From contig JALPQD010000517.1 of assembly GCA_023101885.1 (NCBI GenBank), positions 942,919-1,006,918 of the forward strand: a DNA stretch of 64,000 nt, in the 5' to 3' direction. Shown here one piece after another: positions 11,424 through 24,779 of this stretch (positions are counted from its first letter, which is position 1; every line of letters starts with the position of its first letter). The translations under genes were made by a program, and so were the position numbers. Below the pieces are notes generated by a model that saw only the letters and a list, made by a program, of their open reading frames with translations, was not told the origin of the DNA and ran no database searches. The stretch comes from Typhlomys cinereus. Taxonomy: Eukaryota > Chordata > Mammalia > Rodentia > Platacanthomyidae.

Positions 11424-11799
11424 GAAAAATATTTATCCTGAAGGTGATTCCTGCAGGTGCCCTAAAATTTTCTAGTATAAAAGCTGTTACAAAGTTTCAA
11501 TAAGACAGGTTCAGATTCTCTTAGCCTAAAGAGCCATGTGTGTTTGTTCCCCATCCATCCACTCCTTGCCTCACTTGGGGGGGAGGGGGCTGGATTCGCG
11601 GTTGCAGCTTGGACTGCAACACCCACTCAGGATTTTTACATGGAATCTGGGCGTAAGAACTAAACTCCTTTTGCTTTCGAGGCAAAAACTTCAACTGAGT
11701 GATGGGTCATCCTGGTTATATTGAAGAACTTCAAACTTGGAACACATTTGGATATTGGTTACATACTGGGTTTTTTGTTTGTTTGTTTTGCATGAGTCT

Positions 11800-12067
11800 A
11801 TGTGTCAGTTGGCATCAAAGAGCATTGTGCATGCCTGTGGAGGTCCAAAGGTAACTTTGGGAATCATCCTGGATTGCTTCTACTTCCTTTTTGCTTTGCT
11901 CTAGGATTTCCCAGGATTCGCTTTCCAGAGCTGGGAAAAGTTCAGGTTGCTACCATTTCTGCCTGGCATTTTTTTTTTTGTTTGTTTTTTAACATGGGAT
12001 CTGGACTCCAAACTCAGGTCCTTCTACTTATGAGGCAGTCTTAACCCCTGAGCCATCTCTCCCACCC
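11800..12067 (-). mobile_element. Older tRNA-headed SINE, antisense
   Basis: Contains GTGGAGGTCCAAAGGTAACT, TTTGCTTTGCTCTAGGATTT and the antisense head CTGAGCCATCTCTCC. Confidence 0.7.
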
Positions 12068-12349
12068 CTACATCAACATATTGTAAGTTCCATGTCTGTT
12101 GGACTTGTCATTCAGCACTGTCAGGAGAAGAAAAAAAAGGCACTGAGTTATACTTTTTATTACTCATTTTTTATCCTCCATGTGTTTGCAGCTAGCTGTT
12201 CATGTGGAAGTTGTGCATACATGTGTGGGGGAAGGTTGGTGTCACACCCTGCATCAGTGCTGGGAAATCAAACTCAAATCCTTCTGCTTGAGCACAATCA
12301 CTTTACCAACAAAGTCATTGCTGAAGTCTGTCTGCATATTGCTGATAAA

Positions 12350-12700
12350 TTCACGATGACCACACAACTTAAGGAAAAGAGGGGTTTATTCTTGCTTATG
12401 TATGCTTCCGGTTAGAGATCACAGTCCAGCTTGGCAGGACAGTTCATACCAACATAAGAAGCCCAGGGAACTGGCTGGAACCTATCCATAGGAACTTCTG
12501 GAAGAGAGACACACCTTCTCTCTTGTCAGAATGCCTGTAATGCAAATGGCAAATGTGCCTAAATACTGAACCAGTTCTCTCCATTTTATCCACTGGTACT
12601 GGGAATGGTACCACTCACCATGAGCTGGGTCTCCCCTCATCAGTTAGATAATCTCCCCCAAGCTTGCTCAGGGTAAGGATGTCTGCACCGTGTCTCAATT
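12350..12700 (-). mobile_element. Decayed LTR-like repeat related to the 60,808-62,847 family
   Basis: Shares GCTGATAAAT, GGGGTTTATT, CAGTCCAGCTTG and the CTCATCAG..AATCTCC order with the LTRs at 31736 and 60808, at lower similarity. Confidence 0.4.
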
Positions 12701-13122
12701 TCATCCCTGGAGATTTCTAGGGCTGTACCTAGAAAAACTGATCCCTGCACTTAGCCTTTGATTGCTTGATAATATGCTCTTTTTCTCTGAAAGAGAAATT
12801 CCCCTATTTTAATTTTCTTCCTTTTGCTCTAGGATCCTGCTGCTTCCGCCCTCATTGCGCCCACGCTCGCATCAACATCAACATAGATGCCCGCTCTGGA
12901 ATAATCCTTCATCTTTTGTACTTATTTTGTACAATTCCCTCACGGGTTAAAAGTATACCACATCATTAACCTTTCATGCACAATCCTATCTCGTGCCCCC
13001 AACGTCTTGTTTCATATAGTCACTGCTGTTTCCATTGGTAAGCCAGAGCTTACCAATTAGTAAGCATTTAGGCCCCAAATGTGTATTCATAAAACAAAAA
13101 TTAAGAAAGAATGTAATCTCAG

Positions 13123-13441
13123 TAGGGTTTGGCGGGGAGTTTCGGCAAGATTCGGTTAGGTTCGGCGGAGCTCGGCAAGGACTCGATCCTTACTCGGCGT
13201 AACTCGGCTAAACTCGGTAGGACTCGGCGGGTTCGGCAGGTTTCTGATTGTCTCGGCTGGATTCACAGAGGATCAGCGGATCTCGACTAGGTTCGGCACG
13301 GACTCGGCCTAACTCGGCTAGTTTCGACAATGTTCGGCGAGATTCGCTCTGACTCGGGCAATTCGGCGCGCTCAGTGGGGCTCGGCGGGGCTCAGAGAGG
13401 TCGGCGGGGCTTGGCAGGGTTCGGCAGGACTTCGTAGGCTC
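13123..13441. repeat. CpG-dense minisatellite with about 10-bp period
   Basis: About 30 degenerate units of the form YTCGGCNRGR, with most units 9-11 bp. It stands out sharply from CpG-poor flanks. The minus-strand reading frame through it (Pro/Glu/Ser/Arg) is a repeat product. Confidence 0.85.
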
Positions 13442-13699
13442 CTCAGGTTTTGGCACCGCAGGGTAAATGCCTTCTTCCTCTACTGTGCCCACATCGATTT
13501 GTTATTCTTCTTCCAAGTTCCTCTCTGCAGGAAGCCTGGAGGGGAGGTTCAGGGAGGGAAAGAAGGAAGGAAGCTTGAGCCAAGGCCGGAGGCGGAGTAT
13601 ACAGTTAGTACAGTAGTGGAAGACAACAAACTTCCTATAGGAGACACATGAAAGCAGGCGTCCGCCTATGCAGCTGGCGCATTATGACTCCAAGTCCTG

Positions 13700-13890
13700 T
13701 TCCAACAAGGGCTGTTTTGGAAATAAAAGCCTGTGGACGAGCTGGAGCTTTTGCAAAAACATGAACTTCATGGAAACCTGCTAAGACTGCTTCCAATGTG
13801 GAAAAAGCATTCACTGATAGAGCAAGAGAAACGTAGAAGAAATGTGGGTATCTTTGACATTAGTGACTAGGCAGAAGACATTAAAGCTTG
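13700..13890 (+). pseudogene. Decayed RAB2-like GTPase fragment
   Basis: Across frames one reads GNKS, then GAFAK, FMET and AKTASNVEKAF, which resembles the C-terminal GTPase region of RAB2 (GNKSDL, GEAFA, FMETSAKTASNVEEAF). Stops and frameshifts follow at once. An AATAAA at 14066 may be the old message end. Another Rab parent is possible. Confidence 0.4.
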
Positions 13891-13894
13891 CCAG

Positions 13895-14210
13895 TTACCG
13901 ATGCCCCACAAGCCAGTGGTCATGGGGTCCGAGACAAGGAGGTGGCTGGCTCTGATTTGCTGCCAGTGGCTGGCTCAGTTATCTCGGCTGACGCCAGAAA
14001 TACTTCATCTTATGTTACACGGGTTTTAACCTTTAAATTTAATTTTTGATTCCTGTATAACTTCAAATAAATGGTTAATCGCTTTTTGAAGATTGTATTC
14101 ATATTCATTTGTATTTGACTTCTGAATTGATGTAATTATTGTACAAGACTATTTTGTATGCTTTATGAACTGAATTGTATTAAAATTGTATCATGAAATA
14201 ATTAGGCTGG
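13895..14210. other. AT-rich tail of possible processed sequence
   Basis: Resembles a 3' UTR (AATAAA at 14066, AT-rich), but the parent was not identified. Confidence 0.25.
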
Positions 14211-14212
14211 AG

Positions 14213-14275
14213 ATGACTCAGTAGAGCGCTTGCCTAGCATGTACAAAACCCTGTGTTCCCATCCCCACGGCTGCT
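14213..14275 (+). mobile_element. ID-like SINE head
   Basis: GGCTGGAGATGACTCAGTAG followed by AGCGCTTGCCTAGCATG is close to the ID consensus. Confidence 0.55.
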
Positions 14276-14639
14276 AAGAAAAACCTCTGTGTTGGAAACT
14301 CTCGAGGCCAGTAGAGCTCAACAAGGCAAATTTTGGATCAGTGGAAGAGTGTACACCCTCTGGAAGTGGAGTTAGTAAGCACAGAACCGACAATCAGATC
14401 TTTCATCTCTAACACAGGCACAATTTCTATCCTTTATCTTTATTGGTTTGAGGCTTACATTCTATTCACCCTTGTTTAAGCAAGTAAGACAGCAAGTGTA
14501 ACCTAAGAAACTAAGAAACAACAGTAAGGAAGTTGGAAGGTCACCTTGAGTTTTCATAAATGGGAGAGGTAAAGGATGCTCAGAAATTTACTTATGAGAT
14601 AGAGGCTGGAGGCAAAATGAAAGCTCTTTGATTTGATTA

Positions 14640-14855
14640 AAAAAAGAGAGAGAGAGAGACCTAATTTCAGAAAAGCATCAACCAGAAACAGCAGCATCCT
14701 GCACTTCTGATTCTGGTGGGCAGAACCTTGGAAATCCCAGAGCAAAGCAAGAAGGAGGTAGAAGCAATCTAAGATGATTCCCAAAGTCATCCTTGCTGAC
14801 TCTAAAGAGATATACAATGCCCTATGATACACATACACAATAAATAAATAAAAAA
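14640..14855 (+). mobile_element. Older tRNA-headed SINE, 5'-truncated
   Basis: Body and tail of the older family: CAGCATCCTGCACTTCTGAT, CCAGAGCAAAGCAAGAAGG, CAATCTAAGATGATTCCC and an A-rich end. Confidence 0.6.
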
Positions 14856-15884
14856 AATTTTTAAATGCTGGTGGGTGCAGGACCTATAATGGTACTCTGG
14901 GAGGTAGAGCCTGGATATCCCTAAAACCAGCTAGCTAGCCAGACTATCTCCAATACCTCTGCGTTTAATTAGGGATACAGGCTTAAAGAAACAAGATGGA
15001 AGAGTGATGGAAGATGATTCATCTGTATCACCCTTGAACCTTCACCACCACATACACTCAAGTGCACTCACGTACATACACCCATCCATGTGCACCATCC
15101 ATGCAAAACACAGATCTTCTACATACATGAAAGAGGAAAAATTGGAAGAAAGGAAGGAAAAAAGAACAAGGAAAAGCACTAATTTCCCATACCAGTAACA
15201 CATAAAAACCAGCACCCAAAGGACTGGGGAGACAGCTTTGAAGGCAAGGTGAGGCAGGGTAAGACCCCTGCTCAGAAAGGCTCTTTTGAGTTCAATGCCA
15301 TGCGTGCACACAACTTTTTCTCAAGTAGAATGCTAGAGGAAAACCACCCTCAGAAGGTGAAAGCAGAAGAATCATTTCACCTCCATAGCAGCTCGAGACC
15401 AGCCTGGACTTCCCGAGGGTGGAAGAAGGGAGCTGTTTGGTAGGGATTTCTGTTTTGGTGAGAGGTTTCTAGAAATCAAACCCAGGGTCTTATATGTGAG
15501 GCAAGCAGTATGGCTGGCTACACCCACCGCCTTTATGAATAACTCCCACTAACAACGTGATCACGTGCTCTTTTGATTTTCTGATATTTTTCATTTGCCC
15601 CATGGTTTCTGGACTTTGCCTTCCAAATATTTCTCCAACACCTTTCCTCTATAGATCTTCCTTTGTGGCTATTATTGAGGTTGTTTTCCTTCCTAGTCAC
15701 TGTCCACGTGATTGCTCTGGTTTGCCTATGGCTCCACTGTCCCTCTCCCAAGGCTTCACGTTTTCCAGTGCAATCCTTCTTTGTGGTGTGGTCGCCACTA
15801 CCTGTTGTCCCCCCCTTCAGGAGGCTGAAGCAGGAGGCCCAGGAATTAAAGGCCTTCGTGAGCAACACGAATGGGCCATCTAAG

Positions 15885-16085
15885 GCTGGAAAGATAGCTC
15901 AACAGGGAGGGTACATGCAAGGAAGCTTGGGAACCTGAGTTCAGTTCCTGAAAACCCTCCTGGTAGATGGAAAGAACTGACTTCAAAAAGTTGTCCTCTG
16001 ACTTCTACCTATGTGCCATTGCATGTATATGCAGCCTCTCTCTCCCTCTCTATCTCTGTGTTTCTCTTTCAAATAAATGCATTAG
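15885..16085 (+). mobile_element. B4/RSINE1-type SINE with CT-rich end (duplicon A)
   Basis: GATAGCTCAACAGGGAGGG head, GAACTGACTTCAAAAAGTTG body, a CTCTCTCTCCCTC run and AAATAAATG end. Its partner is at 36945-37155. Confidence 0.75.
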
Positions 16086-16115
16086 TTATAAAATATGTTT
16101 AAAAGGTGCCATCAG

Positions 16116-16331
16116 CACTCCACAGTGGAGTCAATTTCCAGCTCTTTGCCCCTCATGGATTCCGTGCCTGGAGTCCCTGAGTTCTCCAGACCACCTGCCC
16201 CTCATGGCACTCCACGTGTAGGATCCGTGAGTTCCACCCTTTCTCTCCTCTAATAAACTCTACTTTATACCTAAAAAAAATAAATAAATAAAAAAAAAAT
16301 TAAAAAAAAAAAGAAGAAGAAGAAGAAGAAG
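16116..16331 (+). mobile_element. Polyadenylated LTR-derived fragment, L1-type insertion (duplicon A)
   Basis: About 160 bp match the 3' part of the LTR at 7340-7510, end at AATAAACTCTACTTTATACC and run straight into an A-rich tail. The 13-bp target-site duplication aaggtgccatcag lies at 16103-16115 and 16332-16344. An LTR transcript polyadenylated in its own R region and copied by L1 machinery explains this. Confidence 0.75.
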
Positions 16332-16344
16332 AAGGTGCCATCAG

Positions 16345-16579
16345 AGTCTGGAGAGATGGTTCAGAGGTAAAGCCTTTGCCTCACAAGCAAAAAATCCTGA
16401 GTTGGGATCCCAGATTCCAGTAAAAATGCCATGTGGAAATGGTGGAAGCCCACTCCTCTGGGCCTGGAAGGTGGAAACTGAATTTTTGGAAAATCCCAAA
16501 ACAAAGCAAAAAGAAGCAATCCAGTGTTATTCCCGAAGTCACCCTTTAATTTCCATAGGAATGCACAGTGCCTTCTGAT

Positions 16580-16610
<31 letters not shown>

Positions 16611-16620
16611 AATAAAATAA
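16345..16620 (+). mobile_element. Older tRNA-headed SINE with CA tail (duplicon A)
   Basis: GTCTGGAGAGATGGTTCAGA head and a CACACA tail at 16581-16604. Its partner is at 37379-37668. Confidence 0.75.
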
Positions 16621-17667
16621 AAGGGGCCATCTAAAACAACAAAAATGAAAATTTAATCCCGGTTGTGAAGCATTATGCAGGTGGGTAGGTGTGGCTAGTG
16701 TTTGGAGGTAGGATTAAAGGCGGGGCGCCTTTGGCGATAGGATGACAGCCATTCCCTGGCTGAATAAAAAGGGAGAGATCACTCAGGAAACTCACAGTTG
16801 CTGTCTGCTGCTTCTCCTGGATGGACCATTTCAGACTCACCAGGAAAACAACCATCAACCTGTTGGCGCTTGAACCTCCAGCATTGTGAGTTAATATAAA
16901 ACTTTTCTTCATTAACTCAATCAGAAGGTGGTAAAGTGTGATAGCAACAGAAAACTGTTCCCTCTCCCAATGCCCAAAGTTTTGGTTTTCTTAATGTAAT
17001 GAATGTTTCCAAAAGCATTTCTTTTTTAAAAAAAATCTAGTGTTACTCATTTCTTCAAAAAAAATCTAATTTAGAATTTTATGCTTATTAATCTGAATTT
17101 CTTGAGACATAGGTTCTAATCTTCAGGCCAAGCCAGTAGAATCTAGACTTGTAGGCCAGCGTGTGCTACACAGTGAGATCCTGTCTCTCCAGATTGGGAC
17201 AGTAGCTCAGTTGATTATCTGCTGAACTAACATGTAGGAGGCCTTGGGTTCAATCCACAGCACATCAAAAAAAATTAGAAATTTTAGGGGCCAATTCAGT
17301 GTATACTTAGCACTTAGTGAGAGACTATTGATTCAATGCATAGCACAAAAAAGTGCCAAGTTTCCAGGGGGAAATATATACTGCCTATTAATTTAATACT
17401 AATTTTAAAAGTAGTAACATGCTACACTGGTTATGGAGATCCTGTGCTATGCCCATCTTGGAGAAAATCTAATCATTTTGCAAGCATCTTCTCTCTGTAA
17501 CTGCAGTGTAAAGTCTATCAGTTTCAGATATCAGCCATTTTTCTTTGCTTTTTGCTTTTTTTTGTGTTTTCCTTTTTTTTTTTTCTTTATGCTTCTTTAT
17601 TTATTTGCTTATTTGGGGAGTCAGGGCAGCTCAGAGCTTATGAAGGGCATAGGACAAAATGAAAATT

Positions 17668-17765
17668 CTTGGAATGGAGAGATAGCTCTGAGGTTAAAAC
17701 TTGTGTTTCAAAAGCAGAAGGATCTGAGTTCAGATCACAGATCCCACTTACAAATGCTGAAAGAG
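17668..17765 (+). mobile_element. Older tRNA-headed SINE head followed by (GA)n (duplicon A)
   Basis: GGAATGGAGAGATAGCTCTG and GAGTTCAGATCACAGATCCC, then a GAGAGA run at 17765-17810. Its partner is at 38735-38830. Confidence 0.6.
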
Positions 17766-17939
17766 AAAGAGAGAGAGAGAGAGAGGGAGAGGGAGAGAAA
17801 GAGAGGAAATTTAGGAAATTTAGTTCTGTCTTTTCACCATGATGTGATTCTGGAATCCAACTCAGGTCATCAGACTTGGTGGCAAAGTGCTTTTACCACT
17901 AAGCCATCTTGTCAGCTCTGTTTTCTTTTTTCTTTTTTA

Positions 17940-18130
17940 AAAAATATTTTATGTATCTATTTGTTTATTTATTTGAGAGCAAGGGAGACTGGGCAGGTGG
18001 GTGTGTTCTACAGTGCACATGTGAAGATCAGGGGACAGGTCTCCTTCTACCATGTGGGCTTCAGGGATGGAACTTGGCTGTCAGGATTAGGTACAGATGC
18101 CTTTACCCTCTGGGCCATCTTGTCAGCCTT
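17940..18130 (-). mobile_element. B4/RSINE1-type SINE, antisense (duplicon A)
   Basis: CTCCTTCTACCATGTGGGCT, GGGATGGAACTTGGCTGTCA and GGGCCATCTTGTCAGCC. Its partner, at 39220-39400, lies next to a young SINE absent here. Confidence 0.75.
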
Positions 18131-18614
18131 TATTTATTTATTTATTTTGTATGAGGGGTTTGTGCTTTCATTTTGAGGGTGTCACACTGCATCTAGTCCA
18201 GTGATGTTTACATGTAAAACTTAAATTTGCAGTAATGACCCCAATCATCATCTGTGAAATTCACTTCATTGGGTCAATCTTCCAAACACAAAATCTTCTT
18301 CTTTCCTCTTGTTTCCCTCTAGGATCCCCAAAACTAAATTGATCTTAGACTCATACCCTCTTTTTTATTGTTTCTTTTGGGCAGGGAGTCATGTAGCCCA
18401 GGCTCATCTCTAATTCACTAGCAGGCCAAGGATAACTTGGAAATTTTAATTCTCCTACCTTAAGCTTCTAAGTGCTATGATTACAGGCATGTCCCTCTTC
18501 CCTATTCGTTAATTTAAAAATGTTATTTGACAAAAAGATAGAAGGTATGCATGCATATGTGTGCCATGCACACAGGTGGAGGTTAATCATTCCTCCTACC
18601 AAGTGCATTTCTGG

Positions 18615-19640
18615 GGCTAGAACCCAGGTCGCTAGGATTGTGAGCAGGCTCTTTCCCCACATTCTGCATTGAGAGAGTTGCTCCTCTCCAGCTTCTCCAC
18701 TTTTCCATAGTAGCCACCATAATACACTGAAAACAAAATCCTGCATATCCAATGTTGCCCTTCTGCACCCCTCCCTCAACTGCCCTGACTTCTTAGGAGA
18801 CTGAAGCTCTCAGCTAGGGATCCATTCCTTTCCAGTTCACAAATGTGCTTCCACTAGAAAATATTGATAGTCATCCTGCTTTCAAAAAGCGCTGTCAGAC
18901 TAGGTGGCCCTTGAGAACACAGGTAGCCACTCTGTTGTGCCCGGGACTTGCCCAAATCCAGCCCCTAGCAAATAGTTCTGCGCCTCCTCTCCTGGTCAGC
19001 CTGCCAGCAAAGGCAGTGAGTGCTACAGAGAACTGGCTGTTTTGGCCACCATGGACAGCTCCCTTCTCCATCAGTCCAGTCAAGCGTTGGATCCCATCAT
19101 CCTCAAAGGAATCCTGTCCCTGGTAGAGAAAGCTGGGGACATCTCAGAAACCACTACCCGGTGTGCATGTTCTTGTCACTGTCAGAAGAAAGAATTCAGA
19201 GACAAGGCACGGCACGGGACAGGGAGGGAGCTGTTTGGCTTCGTTGTTGAGATTCAGTCTCACTGTGTAGCATAGGTGAGCCTGAAATTTGAGATCCCTC
19301 CTGTCTCCACCTCCCAAGTACTGAGATTACAAGTGTGCACCGCGACGCTCAGTTGGGGAGGAAGTTTGGTTGTGAAGCAAGCTGAAGAGGTGAGCAGGGG
19401 CTTCTCAGGGGATAGCAGCGTTGCTAGCTTGTCTTCGCGGGCTGTGTACCAAACCTCAGGGTGAGATTCAGGTAATATAGGTTGTGTTTTGACAGCGGTG
19501 ATTCGGAAATCTTTCATTTCCTTGCTGTGTTGGGAAGCCAGATAAAAAGTTAGACATGACGTCTGTACCTGAAGCTTTGAGTCCAAAGCCCAATTCTATG
19601 GTTAATTCCTTGTGAGAGGTGAAATATTTCTGGAGACTTC
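18615..19640. other. Segment kept in copy A, deleted in copy B; no gene supported
   Basis: A 77-codon frame from 19042 begins in a good start context but enters repeat-like sequence and has no recognisable family. A decayed B1-like antisense stretch lies near 19235-19345. Confidence 0.35.
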
Positions 19641-19654
19641 TTTGCTCTTATTTT

Positions 19655-19850
19655 CACTTTTATTTATTACTTATTGTGCATATAGGCTGTGTGAATATTG
19701 CTAGTGTGTGTGCTGCCAGGCCTGTGGAGGTCAGAGGAAAAGTTTGTGCATTTGATTCTCTCTATCCACCCTCATGTAGATTCTGGGGATGGAATTCAGT
19801 GTGTGCTTCCGAAGCCAGTGTCTGTACCCACTGAGCTATCCCCTGACTGT
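19655..19850 (-). mobile_element. B4/RSINE1-type SINE, antisense (duplicon A)
   Basis: CCTGTGGAGGTCAGAGGAAA, ATTCTGGGGATGGAATTCAG and CCCACTGAGCTATCCCC. The partner at 39880-40009 is cut short by a deletion. Confidence 0.7.
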
Positions 19851-20089
19851 TTGTTTGTTCCCAAATTTTTCTTTTTTATGTCTTTTCCTTTGACATCCCT
19901 TTCTGCTCCCTAACCTGTCCATGTTTTAATTCTGCAAAATTCTCTTCGCTTGGCTGGAATTAACAGAGATGACGTCTTCCACAGTGTGGAAGTGGGGCAG
20001 GTGTGAGAAGCTAGGTGGGAAAGCGCAGCCTGCACCACTTCTGTCTAAAGAAGTTCTGTTCTTTCTCTACCCTACCTCTGTCTCTTCTT

Positions 20090-20215
20090 TTTTGAGAGAT
20101 GGTATCTCTTGTAGCCCAGGTTGGCCTTTAACCACTATGCATCAGAGAATGACCTTGAACTGCTAATCCTCCTGCCTAGCCCTCTCAAGGGCTGGGTCAC
20201 AGGTGTGCACCATCA
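20090..20215 (-). mobile_element. B1-like SINE, antisense (duplicon A)
   Basis: TAGCCCAGGTTGGCCTTTAA, ACCTTGAACTGCTAATCCTC and GTCACAGGTGTGCACCATCA. Its partner is at 40085-40215. Confidence 0.7.
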
Positions 20216-20758
20216 TGTCTGCTTGTGTGATGTCTGGCTCTTTGTCTTTCCCCATCATTCTCCAGGCATACAGAGATATGTCAGATACATGATCAGCTTA
20301 TAAGCGGGAAAGAGGATCTAATATTTTAACATGGTCGGCATAGAGTATCTAGTCCCTTCTGTTCGTAGTTTTGGAGGCTCCCATAAGACTCCAAAGCAAA
20401 GTGCTTGCTTCATAAGCATGAGGGTCTTTATCTAATCACCAGAACTCTCCTAAGCCAGGCACGGAGGAAGGCACTTGGAATCTCAGTGCTGGGGAGGTGA
20501 GTCAGGAAGAATCCTGCGATTCACTGGCCACCTCAGTCTAGCCAGCTCAACAAGCTCAGAAGTCACCCTGTCTCAAGAAATAAGGTGGAGAACAATTACA
20601 GAAGACACGGATATGGGCTGCTGGCTTCCACACATGTACCTGCACACACACACATGTGCACACACAGGAACATGTGCACATACATATACACTCAGAAATC
20701 ATTTTAAGAAAAGACTCCAGGACCAGCAAGACAGTAAGTTAGCGAGGTGGCTGAATCA

Positions 20759-21961
<1,203 letters not shown>

Positions 21962-22089
21962 CAAGTTCGATCCTGGAGGCCACAGAGAATACTGACTTCT
22001 GAAAGTTGACCTCTGATTTCTACCTGCAGCCTCTCTCTCTTACCCCTTTCTCTTTTTGTCTCCCTCCCTCTTACAAATAAAATGTTAAA

Positions 22090-22960
22090 AAGGAAAAGAC
22101 AAAAAGAACATTATGTCTTAGAAGATATACTTTATAAGGAACTGAAAAATAGTTCAAATGATCAGTGTTCTGGGGATGAAAAATATTAAGTTCTCTGATT
22201 TGATCATGTGTCAAATTATCACACCATATCCCATAACTATGTGGATGGCAACACAGTATATAAATTTTGTTGGTTTTTGGAGATAGGACTTTGTTTTGTA
22301 GCCAAGGCTGGCATGCACTTTTCTGGTCAATGAAAAAATTGAAATGTTTTTTAAAAATCAGATTTTCTCTCCTAATCTCTAAGCTTTCTAGTCTCACCAA
22401 CCACCCTCTCCTGTCCTTCCACCACCATGCCCCGCTGCAGCTCTCCCCTTATCTTCTGCAACCTTAATTTATCTTTTCTATTCTAATGTTCTCCTGCCTT
22501 AATGATAAACTATGGTTCCCTTTGCTACCAGGCCCCCAACTCTAACTGAACCCCTCTTCATTATGTCTCAAAAAATGACAGAAAAAAAAACCAAATTATA
22601 TCTAATCCATAAAAGACTTGGGGTTTTCTTTTTTAATTTGAACTTGAAATGCTTCACAAAATCTGTCACATTCTCCACAACTTTAATTTCATCTGTGTTG
22701 GGTACGTGACATCATTGACAGGGAGCTTGCTTGGTATACATGTGGGTTCCATCCCAAGCTCCACATAAGATCAGACAGAGTGGCTCAGGACTATAATCTT
22801 AACATTCAGGAAGTGAGGGCAAGGTCGATCAGAAATTCAGTCACTCTCTGATACACAGTGTCTTTGGTCAGCTTGAGCTACATGTCACCCTGTCTTGAAA
22901 AGTTTTTTGAAAAGGGAATGATTAACATTACGTTTGTTGTTTACATACACTAATGCACAC
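22090..22960. other. AT-rich stretch, no gene seen
   Basis: Contains an ID-like head at about 22705-22770 and otherwise unremarkable sequence. Most of it is missing from copy B. Confidence 0.35.
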
Positions 22961-23411
22961 ATATCTTGAGACTAAAGCATCAGGTGCCAGAGGATCCCAG
23001 CTCCTTTCATTTACCCACCACATTCACCAACATGTCCACTAGGAGGCAGAAGAGCCTTCTGGAAGAGTGTCTTCTCCCTATCATTTCAACCTTGTCAAAA
23101 AATAGAAAGAAATGTGTTTGCAAAATAAGATGGCATTTTTCCACTATCTGGTCTTTCAGCTCGTTTGCCATGTGATCGCTTGTCATATAGCTTTACTCAT
23201 GTGCTGCTGCAGCAGCTGAATTAGTTACAGTGATGGTGTCTTTTTGTTCTGCACAGGTGATTGAGCCTGAAATCTCAGGCTTAGTATTCACACACTCCAC
23301 TACTTAGTACTTGCAAAGAACTTTCCTAACGTTTTCCAAATAGCAGTCAGGCAATCAGAAGCCTGTGTATTTGACTATGCAGGTGTTTGCATCTGTAGAA
23401 GGTAGAATTTC

Positions 23412-23510
23412 TGCTTGGCGTTTTTACATGGGTCCTGGGATCCAAACTCAGGTCCTTCTGCTTGCTGCTTGTGAAGCAGAATCTTAACCCCTGAGCCACC
23501 TGTCCAGCCT
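23412..23510 (-). mobile_element. Older tRNA-headed SINE, short, antisense (duplicon A)
   Basis: TGGGATCCAAACTCAGGTCC and CCCCTGAGCCACCTGTCCAG. Its partner is at 40780-40876. Confidence 0.7.
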
Positions 23511-23519
23511 GTCCTTCTA

Positions 23520-24775
23520 TTCTTAAAGTGTTAAGATAAGTTGCAATTGATCTGATATTTACCCACTGGGTCATTTCCTCAGATCCTTGTGTCCTTTTGG
23601 CTTCAAATTCACAATCCTCCTGCCTCAGTCTCCTGAGTGCTGAGCTCCCAAGTATGCTCAGCATGCAAATATATATGCATGCACCCAGGTCCTTGTTATT
23701 TCTGCCTTAATCACAATTCCATTCCTGGTTCCTCTTTCTCCCATCTCCACTTCTGACTGGAAACTAATTTTTGTGTAAGAAAGGTGGAATTTAGGTAACA
23801 GAGGGGAGCAAGGTGAGCCAGGATAAAAATGATGGATGACCTTAAAAGCAGAAAACATCTAGGATGCTCTGGTAGAGCTAGAGGGAAAAAAATTTCAGAT
23901 TTGGCCTGTCTGTTTTCTTAGGTTTTTGGGAACAGGCTCTCCCACTTGATGTGTAATATCAAGTAATATGTAATAAGCAGGCTCTGAACTCCTGACCCTC
24001 CTACCTCTGTCTCCCATGTGATGGATCCTGGGCATTTGTCAGAATACCCAACTTATAGATTTATTTCATGTGAATGCAAACAGGTAAAGGATCAGGTTGA
24101 AATGTCCCAGTCCTCACAAAGTGTTCTTTTCCTGAGTTGAATCTGTTAGGTTGGTGGGGAGAGGATGGGGAGCAGCTTTGACCATATGTAGATGCTACTT
24201 GGAGGTCCATGCGTAAGAAAAACTGACAGAAGAGAGAGATTTAATAGGAATTTATTCAGAGTCGAGGGCCTGGTGGCCAAGGAAGTCATAGTTTAGACTT
24301 AAGGTGGGAGAGCATTAGAACAGAAAAGAGAACTTAAGGTTGGGGGGGATAAGGAGAGAGCCGTCATGATGGCATGGCTTGGTAGGTATAGGGAGGGGGA
24401 AGCAGAAGACAGTGACTCTGGGGTCTCAATTGTTGGTGGTCCCAGACATTGCTAAGGACTTTCCTAGTGCTTACTAGGGAGGTGTGGTCTTTCCAAAAAT
24501 GACATCTGGATAAGTTGGAGGTTTTGCAAATGGGCAGTGTCGCTAACAATCCTGCTTTAAGAATGTCTCTGAAGCCAGGATAAAGCATACAGAACTTTGG
24601 GTGGAGGGGGAGGTGTGACTCAATGATAGGTCATATGATTCACTTGAATCCTCTAGCACTGCAACATTAATTAAAATTAATAATTTTCCTACATTTTGAA
24701 CAAATCAAAGCAACAAAGTTCAAGTTAGATGTTTAGTAAATACAATTTTTTCTTTTTAATTTAGAAATGTTTTGG
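23520..24775. other. Intergenic DNA upstream of homeobox copy A
   Basis: Aligned throughout with 40880-42400 of copy B. Only decayed B1-like antisense pieces were seen (about 23590-23660 and 23990-24050). The site at 24563 (aagaatgtctctgaag) is the empty site for an L1 3' end inserted in copy B. Confidence 0.4.
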
Positions 24776-24779
24776 GAAG

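Noticed and set aside
13208..13492. Minus-strand Pro/Glu/Ser/Arg-rich 94-codon frame
   Set aside because: It is produced by the 10-bp minisatellite; the periodicity, not protein coding, explains it.
17433..18176. 247-codon plus-strand reading frame
   Set aside because: It crosses a T-rich run, a SINE head, a (GA)n run and an antisense B4-type SINE; no family resemblance.
19042..19275. 77-codon frame with a good start context
   Set aside because: No recognisable family; it runs into B1-like sequence and the region is deleted in copy B.
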